The position numbers and the translations under genes are program-made. From Stenotrophomonas tumulicola (GTDB taxonomy: Bacteria > Pseudomonadota > Gammaproteobacteria > Xanthomonadales > Xanthomonadaceae), in assembly GCF_014117215.1 (NCBI RefSeq), contig NZ_JACGXS010000009.1, forward strand, positions 108,957-172,956: a stretch of 64,000 bases of DNA. Reading direction: 5' to 3'. A model generated the notes under the pieces. It saw only the letters and a list, made by a program, of their open reading frames with translations, searched no databases and was not told the DNA's origin. Positions 53,392-61,916 of the stretch are shown here, piece after piece. Each line of letters begins with the position of its first letter. Within the stretch, counting starts at the first letter, position 1.

Positions 53392-54705
53392 TTACTCCAT
53401 CACCCGGCGCCAGAAGCCGGATGAAAATCGGGGGTCGATGAAGCGGGAAAATTCTTCCCAGGCCGGGTAGGCTTGGCGGAACAGCGCACCGGACATGCGT
53501 GCGTCCTTGGCCGGATAGACGGCGCCGCCGGCTTCGCTGACGATGCGGTCCAGGCGGTCGAGCATCTTCAGCAGTTCCGGCCCGTTGTTGGGGAAATCCA
53601 GGGCCAGGGTGGTACCCGGCCGGGGGAACGACAGCAGCCCCGGTGAGAGAAGGTCGCCGAATTCCTTCAGTACGGCCAGGAACGAGCCACGTCCGCTGCG
53701 CGCGATCTCGGCCAGCAGGGCCGCAGTGGCATCGCGCGCCACTTCGGGCGGCAATACGCACTGGTGTTGCAGGAAGCCGCGCGGGCCATACATGCGGTTC
53801 CAGTGGTTGATGCCGTCCAGCGGGTAGAAATAGCCTTGGTAGTGCGTCAGATGGCGCGCACGGCGCGCGGGTTGGCGCCAGTAGTACAGCGTGTTGAACG
53901 GACGCAGGGTGAGCGGATTGACCAGCGACACCGGCGGCACGATGGGCATGCTGCGCCGGGGCGCCGAGCTGGGCGTGGCTGCCTGTACATCGCCCGGCGC
54001 GTGGTCGCCGCGCAGGAAGTGGCCGCGGCCGAGGTTCGGTCCCTTGGCCAAGCAGTCGATCCACGCGACCGTGTATTCGAAGTCGCTGGCTGATTCGCGC
54101 GACAGTTCGAAGAAATCATCGAGGTTGTCGAAGCGGATCGATTCGGTTTCGATCCACGGCCCCGGCACGCGACGCAGTTGCAGTTCGACCCAGGTGATGA
54201 ACCCGGTCAAGCCGAGACCGCCGACCGTGGCGGCGAACAGCCCGCTGTCATCGGCCGGAGTGAGCTGCTGGCGGGAGCCATCGCTGCGCAGCAGTTCCAG
54301 GCAGCGCACGTGGTGGCCGAAGGTACCGGCGCGGTGGTGGTTCTTGCCGTGTACGTCGTTGCCGATGGCGCCGCCCACCGTGGCATGCCGGGTGCCCGGC
54401 GTGACCGGCAGGAACCAGCCGCTGGGCAGGGCGATGTCGAGGATATCGGCCAGAGTGGCACCGGCCTCGCAGCGCACGACGCCGGTGCCTGGATCGAAGC
54501 CGATGAAGCGGTCCAGGGCACGGCTGACCAGCAGGCTCGCGCCCGGATTGAGGCAGCTGTCGCCATAGCTGCGGCCGTTGCCATGCGGCAGTACCGTGCC
54601 GCCTTCCGCCGGCAACGGCAGCGCCGCCGCGCGGTCGAGCACCGCAATGATGCTCTGCTCCACGCGCGGGTAGCGTCCCCAGGATTGGCCGGGCGCTGCA
54701 CTCAT
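53392..54705 (-). CDS. DprE1-like FAD oxidase (polyprenyl-phosphoribose 2-epimerase subunit)
   Basis: 437-residue VAO-fold flavoprotein. Motifs shared with mycobacterial DprE1 are HGNGRSYGDSCLN, TVGGAIGNDVHGKNHHRAG, GLGLTGFI and the C-terminal PAKDAR with the active-site lysine K400. DprE1 oxidises the 2'-OH of polyprenyl-phosphoribose; DprE2 then reduces it to the arabino form. The residue matching benzothiazinone-target Cys387 is A368 (TLALDFP against ICVDFP). The start MSAAPGQ overlaps the upstream ubiA stop by four bases. Confidence 0.83.
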   Translation of the reverse strand: MSAAPGQSWGRYPRVEQSIIAVLDRAAALPLPAEGGTVLPHGNGRSYGDSCLNPGASLLVSRALDRFIGFDPGTGVVRCEAGATLADILDIALPSGWFLPVTPGTRHATVGGAIGNDVHGKNHHRAGTFGHHVRCLELLRSDGSRQQLTPADDSGLFAATVGGLGLTGFITWVELQLRRVPGPWIETESIRFDNLDDFFELSRESASDFEYTVAWIDCLAKGPNLGRGHFLRGDHAPGDVQAATPSSAPRRSMPIVPPVSLVNPLTLRPFNTLYYWRQPARRARHLTHYQGYFYPLDGINHWNRMYGPRGFLQHQCVLPPEVARDATAALLAEIARSGRGSFLAVLKEFGDLLSPGLLSFPRPGTTLALDFPNNGPELLKMLDRLDRIVSEAGGAVYPAKDARMSGALFRQAYPAWEEFSRFIDPRFSSGFWRRVME

Positions 54706-56120
54706 ATCGCGAGCAGGACGATCAGCACGCACAGGCCGATGACGATCTGGCTGCTGCGGTCCATCGCTGCGAACACGATCGGGTCGTCATGCATGTCGCC
54801 ACGGTGGGAGACGATCCACATGCGGCTGATCCAGTACAGTAGGATCGGGCACAGCAGCCACAGCAGCTTGGGGTTGCGATACAGCTCCAGGCTTTCCGGG
54901 CTGTTGATGTACAACGCGAACACCAGCACGCCGATGTAGCCGGCGGCCGCACCCAGCGACTGTACCAGCGGCAGGTCGGCCACCGAGTAGCCGCGGCCGA
55001 TGGCCATGTCCTTGCCACTGGCAAGGGCGGATGTCAGTTCGGTATAGCGCTTGAGCATGGCCAGGCTGAGGAACACGAACATGGAGAACGCGAGCAGCCA
55101 GAACGACAGATCGGAATTGATCGCCACCGCGCCGCCGATGATGCGCACGGTGTACAGCGCGGCCAGCAGCACGACGTCGATCATCACGATGCGCTTGAGC
55201 TTGAGCGAGTAGCTCAGGGTCATCACGTAGTAGCACAGCAGCACTCCGGCGAAGGCCGGGCTGCAGGCCAGGGCGAGCGCGAAACCGGCCAGGGTGATCA
55301 GCGGGGCGACCAGCAGGCCGTGCAGGAGCGGCAACGTGCCAGCCGCGAACGGCCGCTTGCGCTTGCGCGGATGCATGCGGTCCGGGGTCAGGTCAAGTAG
55401 GTCGTTGAGCAGGTAGACGCCTGACGCACACAGGCCGAAGGCGAGGAAGGCCGTGCCTGCATCGATGATCGAGCCAAGGTCGAAGAAGCGGTGTGCGGTC
55501 AGCAACGGCACCAGCACCAGCAGGTTCTTCAGCCACTGGTAGATGCGCAGGGCCTTGATCCAGGTGATCAGCCCGCCATTCTGTGAGGGCAGGTGGGCCA
55601 GCACTTCGGTATGCCTTGCGGCGGCGTTGGCCAGCCCGATGCCGTTGTTGACCACGATCGCGCCGCCAGCATGGGCCCAGACCTTCAGGTCCACCTGGCC
55701 GTTGCCCATGTAGTCGAAGCCGCGTTCGCCGAAGCGCGCGGCCAAGGCCTGGCCCTTGTTGCTGCCGGACAGGTTGGTCTGGCCATCACTGGCTATCACT
55801 TCCTCGAACAGGCCGAGGTGGTCGGCGATGGGCTGCACCAGCAGCCGGTCCGAAGCGGTACACAGCACGCGCGGGCGCTGCGTGGTGGTGCGTAGGATCT
55901 CCAGCACGCGCTCGTCATAGGGCAGGGTCTCAGCGGGAAGCTGCACGCGCGAGGCCAGTTGGCGCTTCACGTGGGCCTTGCCCCTGAGCAGCCAGAAGGG
56001 CAGCAGGAAGATGTAAAGGGGGTTGGTCGCCAGCAGGGCGAGCAACGATTCATAGAGGATGTCCGAGCGCAGCAGGGTGCCGTCAAGGTCAACGCATAGC
56101 GGGCGGTTGGAGGCCGTCAC
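54702..56120 (-). CDS. HAD phosphatase-UbiA prenyltransferase fusion (phosphoribosyl-lipid synthase candidate)
   Basis: 472 residues from a GTG start. Residues 1-190 are a HAD hydrolase (nucleophile D11 in [13 protein letters not shown], later VLCTASDR and the GNG... metal loop). Residues 190-472 are a UbiA membrane prenyltransferase with the first aspartate motif [19 protein letters not shown] at 239-257, like decaprenyl-phosphate 5-phosphoribosyltransferase. Together they could join PRPP to undecaprenyl phosphate and remove the 5-phosphate, two separate enzymes in mycobacteria. It starts the unit ubiA-dprE1-dprE2. A broken second copy lies at 57613-58500. Confidence 0.86.
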   Translation of the reverse strand: MTASNRPLCVDLDGTLLRSDILYESLLALLATNPLYIFLLPFWLLRGKAHVKRQLASRVQLPAETLPYDERVLEILRTTTQRPRVLCTASDRLLVQPIADHLGLFEEVIASDGQTNLSGSNKGQALAARFGERGFDYMGNGQVDLKVWAHAGGAIVVNNGIGLANAAARHTEVLAHLPSQNGGLITWIKALRIYQWLKNLLVLVPLLTAHRFFDLGSIIDAGTAFLAFGLCASGVYLLNDLLDLTPDRMHPRKRKRPFAAGTLPLLHGLLVAPLITLAGFALALACSPAFAGVLLCYYVMTLSYSLKLKRIVMIDVVLLAALYTVRIIGGAVAINSDLSFWLLAFSMFVFLSLAMLKRYTELTSALASGKDMAIGRGYSVADLPLVQSLGAAAGYIGVLVFALYINSPESLELYRNPKLLWLLCPILLYWISRMWIVSHRGDMHDDPIVFAAMDRSSQIVIGLCVLIVLLAI

Positions 56121-56233
56121 AGCGGGTGTGCTCCAGGGAGTAGTGCATCGGGATGTTGCATCGCTGAGCCTTTTTGTTTCGCTGTTGACCGACTGGATGA
56201 TAAATGATGGCGACGACCGGGGCAGTACGCGCC

Positions 56234-57217
56234 TCAGGTTGCCGGCGGCGCGGCAAGGGCCCCGGATTCCAGCGTCGTCATGCTCAGCATGCCTACCAGC
56301 ACGGCCAACCACAGGCTGGCCAAGCGGATGCCGACGGCGATGGCCAGTGCCGCGTCAGCGCCGACGCCGCAGGCAACCAGCATCAGCACGATGGCCGCTT
56401 CGGTGGTGCCGACGCCGCCGGGTACGAAGGACAATGCACCGATCAGGATCGCCAGCGGATAGATGCCCAGCAGTAGCGGCCAGTGAGCGGTGATGCCCGA
56501 GGTGTGGCACAGCCAGGCGAATGCGGCCGCCGTCAGCAGCCACGCCGCGGCACCCCAGCTGAGGCTGCCCAGCAGCAGGCGCGCCCGGAACAAAGGCCTC
56601 AGCGCGGTTCCGCCATCGATCAGGAAGCGAGCCACCCGGCGCACCGGTGCCCCTGGCAGCCGCGCGGCCAGCGCCCGCGCCAGGCGAGCCAACGGCGGCC
56701 AGCAGCCCAGGGCAAGCAATGCCAGCAGCAGGACGAGGATGACCAACGCCAGCAGGCCGAACGCGGGCACTAACGTTGCCGCACTGATGGACAGCAGGGT
56801 GATGACCAGCAGGTCCATGGCCCGTTCGAAGATGAACGAAGTCAGGGTGGCCTGGGCCGGAACGCCCTGCCAGTTGAAATAGCGGATGCGGAGCAGCTCA
56901 CCGGCCTTGCCCGGCGAGGCCGTGAACGCAAAGCCGGCCAAGTAAGCTACCAGTCCTCGCCACCATGAGTGCAGCGGATGGCCCTGTGCGGCCAGCACGC
57001 TGCGCCAGCGTTGGTAACGGCAGCCGTAGCTGAGCAGGACCAGCGCGGCGCAGGCCGACAGTGGGGCCGCCATTTCGGCCAATCGGTACAGGATGTTCCT
57101 GTCCCGATCGAGGTACCACAGTGCGACCAGGTACATCGCTGCGATTGCGGCGACCCAGATGCCCGCACGCCCCCTGCGTGCCGGCGGCACCGGCACCGGA
57201 GGGCGACGGTCGGCCAT
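56234..57217 (-). CDS. Lysylphosphatidylglycerol-synthase-like (UPF0104) membrane protein
   Basis: 327 residues with about eight hydrophobic helices, matching the flippase-like domain family of MprF/AglD (AYLAGFAFTASPGKAGELLRI and ALSFVPGGVGTTEAAIVLML are its conserved blocks). There is no synthase domain, so it may move lipid-linked intermediates. Its ATG shares a base with the stop of the etfA remnant (TAATG on the minus strand). It precedes the HAD-UbiA gene by 113 bases on the same strand. Confidence 0.82.
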   Translation of the reverse strand: MADRRPPVPVPPARRGRAGIWVAAIAAMYLVALWYLDRDRNILYRLAEMAAPLSACAALVLLSYGCRYQRWRSVLAAQGHPLHSWWRGLVAYLAGFAFTASPGKAGELLRIRYFNWQGVPAQATLTSFIFERAMDLLVITLLSISAATLVPAFGLLALVILVLLLALLALGCWPPLARLARALAARLPGAPVRRVARFLIDGGTALRPLFRARLLLGSLSWGAAAWLLTAAAFAWLCHTSGITAHWPLLLGIYPLAILIGALSFVPGGVGTTEAAIVLMLVACGVGADAALAIAVGIRLASLWLAVLVGMLSMTTLESGALAAPPAT

Positions 57218-57612
57218 TAAAGCGCCTTTTCCAGCTTCGGCAGGATCGTGAAGAGATCCCCGACCAGGCCGATATCAGCAATTTCGAAGATTGGCGCGTC
57301 GCCGTCCTTGTCGATCGCAACGAGCGTGCCGGCATCCTTGATGCCGGTCGGATGCTGGATCGCGCCGTTGATGCCGACGGCAACGTACAGTTCCGGCGCG
57401 ATGATCTTGCTGGTCTGGCTGACCTGCAGGTCGCTGGGCACGTAACCGGCGTCGACCGCGGCGTGCGGCGCACCCACCGCAGCCCCCAGCTTGTCGGCCA
57501 ACTGGTAGATCACCTTGAAGTTCTCTTCCGAGCCCACGCCACGGCCACCGGACACGACGCGCTTGACGCTCTGCAGGTCAGGACGGTCGCTGCTGGCGGC
57601 GGCCGGCCCGAC
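57217..57612 (-). pseudogene. 3' fragment of a second etfA
   Basis: The last ~129 codons of an electron-transfer flavoprotein alpha subunit, in frame to the stop, starting at [12 protein letters not shown] and including the FAD-binding [12 protein letters not shown] and [12 protein letters not shown] segment. It differs from the intact etfA (60978-61916) at about 15 of 129 residues, so it is not a fresh duplication of the local gene. Upstream it is joined near 57613 to a ubiA fragment in another frame. It looks like a leftover recombination border from an earlier O-antigen cassette. Confidence 0.88.
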
Positions 57613-58500
57613 AGCGCGAACACGCCGCTGTAGCCCGCCACCGCACCCAGCGATTGCACCAGTGGCAGGTCGGCCACCGAGTAGCCACGGCCTATTGCCA
57701 TTTCCTTGCCGTTGGTCAGGGCCGATGTCAGTTCGGTATAGCGCTTGAGCATGGCCAGGCTGAGGCAGACGAACATCGAGAACGACAGAAGCCATAATGA
57801 TAGCTCCGTATGGATTGCCACCGCTCCACCGATGATGCAAACGGTGTACAGCGCGGCCAGCAGCACGACGTCGATCATCACGATGCGCTTGAGTTTGAAC
57901 GAATAGCTCAAGGTCATGACGTAGTCGCAGACCAGCACACCGGCGAAAGCGGGGCCGCATACCAGCGCCAGTGCGAAGCCGGCAAGGGTAATCAAGGGCG
58001 CCACAAGCAAGCCGTGCAGTAGGGGCAGGGTGCCGGCCGCGAACGGTCGCCTGCACTTGGGTGGATGCATGCGGTCCGGGGTCAAGTCCAGCATGTCGTT
58101 GAGCAGGTAAACGCCAGAAGCACACAGGCCGAAGGCGAGGAACGCCAGGCCGGCATCGAGTGCCGCGCCGAGGTCCAGGAACCGATGCGCAGTCAGCAGC
58201 GGCACCAGCAGGTTCTTCAGCCACTGGTAGACGTGCAGGACCTTCATCGCACAGCACGCGCTCGTCGTAGGGCAGGGCTTCGGCCGGAAGCTGGACCCGG
58301 GAGGCCAGTTGCCGCTTCACGAATGCCTTGCCCCGCAGCAGCCAGAGCGGCAGCAGGATTATATAAAGCGGATTGCGTGCCAGCAGGACCATAAGCGACT
58401 CATGCAGAATGTCACTGCGCAGAGGCGTGCCATCGAGATCCACGCAGAGGGCACGAACTTCAATAGCCAAAATAGGGCGCTCCAAGGGCTGCCGGTGCAT
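57613..58500 (-). pseudogene. Broken HAD-UbiA gene (second copy)
   Basis: The N-terminal part encodes the HAD opening ([18 protein letters not shown]) through LPYDERVL, then near 58245 it jumps to the UbiA part ([19 protein letters not shown]) with a change of frame. About 100 codons are missing compared with 54702-56120. The UbiA part keeps the [14 protein letters not shown] motif and continues to [17 protein letters not shown]. It is then cut at about 57613, where the etfA fragment begins, so the C-terminal ~70 residues are lost. Neither piece can make a working enzyme. Confidence 0.87.
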
Positions 58501-58556
58501 TAGGTGAATCGATCAAGGGATGGAGCGCCCAGGCATCCTGCAGGTGGTAGCGCAAT

Positions 58557-60335
58557 TTAGTCTGCTTGCGTGTCGATTACCAAGTCCATTGACTTGTAAC
58601 GCTCAATGGTCTGCTTGGCCTGCTCATAGTAAGATTTCTGGGCGTCCGGGACCAGCGACTCCGAGTACGATCCTGCTGAATCGGTAAGAATGTATTCGGC
58701 ACCGATATTGGACACCCGGTCGAGGTTGCACTCTTCGAAGAACGTGCAGCCCAGGAAAAGGTTGTGGCCCTTCCTTACGCCCAGCAGGCTCAACAACGAG
58801 GGGGCAAGGTCAAGCGAATTCTTGCCACCTGCGTCGATCACCCGGTGCTCCGCCCCCTTCCAATAAATCAGCAGGGGGATGTTATCGACGAAGTAGTCCT
58901 TCATGCGACTGTCTGCCTTGGCCGCATTGGGGCCAGGAAAGGTCGAATGGTCGGCGGTGAATACCAGTAGGGTGTTCTCGTGCAGTCGACTGGCCATGAA
59001 GCGCTCGATGAAGCGGCCTATGTCACGGTCATAAGTATGGAATTGGTTGAGCACAATGTTGTCGCCCTCGCCATATTTTTCTTCCCCATCCAGAAACGCA
59101 TGGGTTTGGAAGTTGTACACGGCCGCGAAGAACGGCTTGCCACGAGGCTGCGCTTCCAGTTCGGAAAGCATGCTGTCGAACAGCTCCTGGTCAGTCAGGT
59201 ACGGGGGGCGCGCGCCAGCCGCATCGCCGCGGACATAATGGTCGTACAGATAGTCGCGCCCCAAGGTGCGATCGAAGCCCAGCATTTCGATCATCGTGTT
59301 GATGTGCCCCTGTTGGGACAGAAAGAACATGCTACGGTAGCCGCGCGCACGCAGGATTTCCGGGATGCTGATGCGCGAAACAGCGGTGATGTCACCGGAG
59401 ATATCCCGTTGATCGATGCCGGTCCCTTCCGCGTTGACGCCGTCGATTTCCTGATGGCCTGAGGTTAACTGGCCACGCAGGCCGCGGAAGGTCGCCGCGG
59501 TGTGGTTGTAATAGTTGCTGACCACGAGCGAGCCGCCTGCCAACCGGTCCAGGTTGGGGGTGATACCCGGATGAATGCTGCCGTAGGTTTCCATCCAGCG
59601 TGCGGACATGCCTTCGGTGAAAACCACGATGACATTAGGATGCTCCACAAGACCTTTGGTGTACTCGGCCGGGAAGCCTTGCTGGTACATCTTCCCGCGC
59701 GAGAACGCTGCGCGTGCCTCGATCAGTTCCGCAGCGCTGAGCTGAGCACGATCATTCATGCCTGCATAGGTGGAAAACGCGCGCAGGAAGGAAGAGATAG
59801 GTGCTTCGCCGCGGGCGACCACGATACCGCGTGCGAGGGGTTGGTCGTGGATCATGCCCGCATAGGCCAACGCGGCTAGGCCGAGCCATATCACCGGGGT
59901 GCGCGGTGAGCATCGTGGCGGGGCGACGCGGTGTACGATGGCATATGCGATGAATGCGACGAAGTAGGCGCCCAACATGGCATAGACGCCATTGAACGCG
60001 ATCAGGCCAGTAACTTCCCGGTTGGCAAAGGCGATTGGCGGAATGAGTCCGCCGGATATCCAGCTGGCATACAGCTGGACGACGTATATGCTGCCTGCAG
60101 CAGCGGGAAGCAGGAGAGCCACCACGCGCAGCAGTCGATTGCGGATACCCAGCGCAAGGCGGATGCTCAGGTCTATCAGCACCAGTTCCAGCATGAAGCT
60201 GATAGTAATGTAGAGAAGCTCCGCCGAACTGTAATAACGACTCATCCGGAACAGCAGGACGCAGGTCAACAGCCCTGCTACACATGTTCCCCACGACGGA
60301 AATCGCCGCAGAATATTTGAAATTTCTGTACTCAT
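58557..60335 (-). CDS. LTA-synthase-like membrane sulfatase/phosphotransferase
   Basis: 592 residues. Four or five N-terminal helices (to about 165) anchor a periplasmic alkaline-phosphatase-superfamily domain. The nucleophile is T240 in VIVVFTEGMSARW, and the distal metal ligands lie in FTADHST. Members of this family transfer phosphoglycerol or phosphoethanolamine from lipids to glycans. Codon use and GC are lower than in the flanking housekeeping genes, consistent with transfer. It is flanked by two pseudogenes (ubiA upstream in coordinates, gtrA downstream). The ATG at 60335 is preferred; the frame is open 27 codons further. Confidence 0.83.
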   Translation of the reverse strand: MSTEISNILRRFPSWGTCVAGLLTCVLLFRMSRYYSSAELLYITISFMLELVLIDLSIRLALGIRNRLLRVVALLLPAAAGSIYVVQLYASWISGGLIPPIAFANREVTGLIAFNGVYAMLGAYFVAFIAYAIVHRVAPPRCSPRTPVIWLGLAALAYAGMIHDQPLARGIVVARGEAPISSFLRAFSTYAGMNDRAQLSAAELIEARAAFSRGKMYQQGFPAEYTKGLVEHPNVIVVFTEGMSARWMETYGSIHPGITPNLDRLAGGSLVVSNYYNHTAATFRGLRGQLTSGHQEIDGVNAEGTGIDQRDISGDITAVSRISIPEILRARGYRSMFFLSQQGHINTMIEMLGFDRTLGRDYLYDHYVRGDAAGARPPYLTDQELFDSMLSELEAQPRGKPFFAAVYNFQTHAFLDGEEKYGEGDNIVLNQFHTYDRDIGRFIERFMASRLHENTLLVFTADHSTFPGPNAAKADSRMKDYFVDNIPLLIYWKGAEHRVIDAGGKNSLDLAPSLLSLLGVRKGHNLFLGCTFFEECNLDRVSNIGAEYILTDSAGSYSESLVPDAQKSYYEQAKQTIERYKSMDLVIDTQAD

Positions 60336-60686
60336 CAGCTGGCTGGAAGAATCGTTAGGAAATCCTTCCTCAATACCTCTCTGGAAAAGGAATGGGCGCT
60401 GGATTCCTTGCAACAACGGTCAGCAATCCATGCCAAGGCCAAATCATACTTCGTTCGTCACCTGGCTGAAACATTCGTGAATGTCCGGCTGACCCGCGCC
60501 CAACTTTGGATTTCCATCTTGGCTGGACGGCAGGAAGGGTGAGAACAGAAAACTGAGAATGATGGAGCGGCTCGTTCGAGATTGCGAACAGGTCACGCAT
60601 TGAGCCGAAGCAGCAAGTGCCGACATTCGTCGTGATGATCTTCGGGCACTGTCGACCCTGCCAGATTCGTATGGCCGACAGTGTTG
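60336..60686. other. Degenerate lower-GC stretch before the broken gtrA
   Basis: About 350 bases with no convincing gene. Short minus-strand frames match nothing recognisable. GC content is visibly lower than in the surroundings. Probably decayed O-antigen cassette sequence. Confidence 0.45.
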
Positions 60687-60919
60687 TTATGCGGTTTTTC
60701 TGACAATCAGCCGGGAAAAAATCAGGTAGTTCCAAGCTGCAATCATGCCCATGACCAGAAATTTGACTATCAAGGGGGCATGCCAGCGCCAAAGCTCAGC
60801 GACTGATTTAGGATGAGCCAATCTGTACCCAGCACGGTCTGCAGGGCGATGAACACGGCATATTCGACCGCAACGGCCGATCAGCCGGAAATGAGGAAAC
60901 GTAACAGTTGCTGTTTCAT
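60687..60919 (-). pseudogene. Broken GtrA-family gene
   Basis: On the minus strand an ATG at 60919 opens [12 protein letters not shown], then an in-frame TGA at 60881-60883, then SAVAVEYAVFIALQTVLG and LNQSLSFGAG. After a frame change, IVKFLVMGMIAAWNYLIFSRL and IVRKTA end with TAA at 60687-60689. These are the start and end of a GtrA protein. About half the gene is missing (233 bases against roughly 390) and one stop interrupts the first helix. Confidence 0.8.
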
Positions 60920-60935
60920 GGAAAGTCCGACCAAA

Positions 60936-60961
60936 GCCAGGGCATCCTGCGATGCCCTGGC
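60936..60961 (-). terminator. Hairpin downstream of etfA
   Basis: 11-base perfect stem (GCCAGGGCATC / GATGCCCTGGC) with loop CTGC, 17 bases after the etfA stop on the minus strand. A short TTT follows rather than a long U-run. Probable end of the etfBA transcript. Confidence 0.6.
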
Positions 60962-60977
60962 GTCCAGCAATCTGGCG

Positions 60978-61916
60978 TCAGAGCGCGCTTTCCAGCTCAG
61001 GCAGGATCGTAAACAGATCCCCCACCAACCCGATATCGGCAATCTCGAAGATCGGCGAATCCGGATCCTTGTTGATCGCGACAATGGTGCCGGCATCCTT
61101 GATACCGGTCAGATGCTGGATGGCACCACTGATGCCCACCGCCACATACAGCTCGGGGGCGATGATCTTGCCGGTCTGGCCGACCTGCAGCTCGTTGGGC
61201 ACATAGCCCGCATCGACGGCGGCGCGCGAGGCACCCACCGCAGCCCCCAGCTTGTCGGCCAGCTGGTAGATCACCTTGAAGTTCTCTTCCGAGCCCACGC
61301 CACGGCCACCGGACACCACGCGCTTGGCGCTCTGCAGGTCAGGGCGGTCGCTGCTGGCGGCGGCCAGCCCGACGAAGCGGGTGTGGGTTGGCAGCACCGC
61401 GTCCACGTTCAACACTTCAACGGCGGCGCTGCCGCCTTGGGCGGCCTCCGGCCAGGACGCGCTGCGCACAGTGGCGACCACGGTCTGCTCTGCCGGCGCC
61501 TCCACGGTGATGATGGCGTTGCCAGCATAGATCGGGCGCTTGAAGGTATGGCTGCCTTCGACGGCCATCAGGTCGGACACCTGGGCCACGCCCAGCAGGG
61601 CGGCCACGCAGGGCATCAGGTCCTTGCCGAAGGTGGTGGACGGACCGAACACGTGGCTGTAGCCGGCGGCTGCCTTCACGATCTGCGGTGCCAGCACCTG
61701 GGCGATCGAGTTGGCGTTGGCGGGATTGGCCACGGTCAATACCTTGGCCACGCCGCTGATCCTGGCTGCCTCGGCGGCAACGCCGGCCGGGTCGGCTGCC
61801 AACACCAGCACATGCACCTCGGCACCAGTGACGGCGACAGCCGCGCTGACGGTCTTGGCGGTGGCGGCGTTGAGCTTGCCGTCGTGATGCTCGGCGATGA
61901 CGAGAATCGTGCTCAT
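60978..61916 (-). CDS. etfA: Electron transfer flavoprotein alpha subunit
   Basis: 312 residues. The N-terminal domain begins [16 protein letters not shown]. The C-terminal FAD domain has [20 protein letters not shown], the [17 protein letters not shown] signature and a terminal [11 protein letters not shown]. With EtfB it carries electrons from acyl-CoA and other dehydrogenases to the quinone pool. Stop and start with etfB overlap by one base (TAATG). It is the classical right border of the xanthomonad LPS locus. A divergent copy of its last 129 codons lies at 57217-57612. Confidence 0.95.
   Translation of the reverse strand: MSTILVIAEHHDGKLNAATAKTVSAAVAVTGAEVHVLVLAADPAGVAAEAARISGVAKVLTVANPANANSIAQVLAPQIVKAAAGYSHVFGPSTTFGKDLMPCVAALLGVAQVSDLMAVEGSHTFKRPIYAGNAIITVEAPAEQTVVATVRSASWPEAAQGGSAAVEVLNVDAVLPTHTRFVGLAAASSDRPDLQSAKRVVSGGRGVGSEENFKVIYQLADKLGAAVGASRAAVDAGYVPNELQVGQTGKIIAPELYVAVGISGAIQHLTGIKDAGTIVAINKDPDSPIFEIADIGLVGDLFTILPELESAL

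Noticed and set aside
57217..58500. 427-residue fused UbiA/EtfA reading frame as a real gene
   Set aside because: The frame joins the HAD start, out-of-frame UbiA sequence and the etfA end by chance; domain pieces are in different frames.
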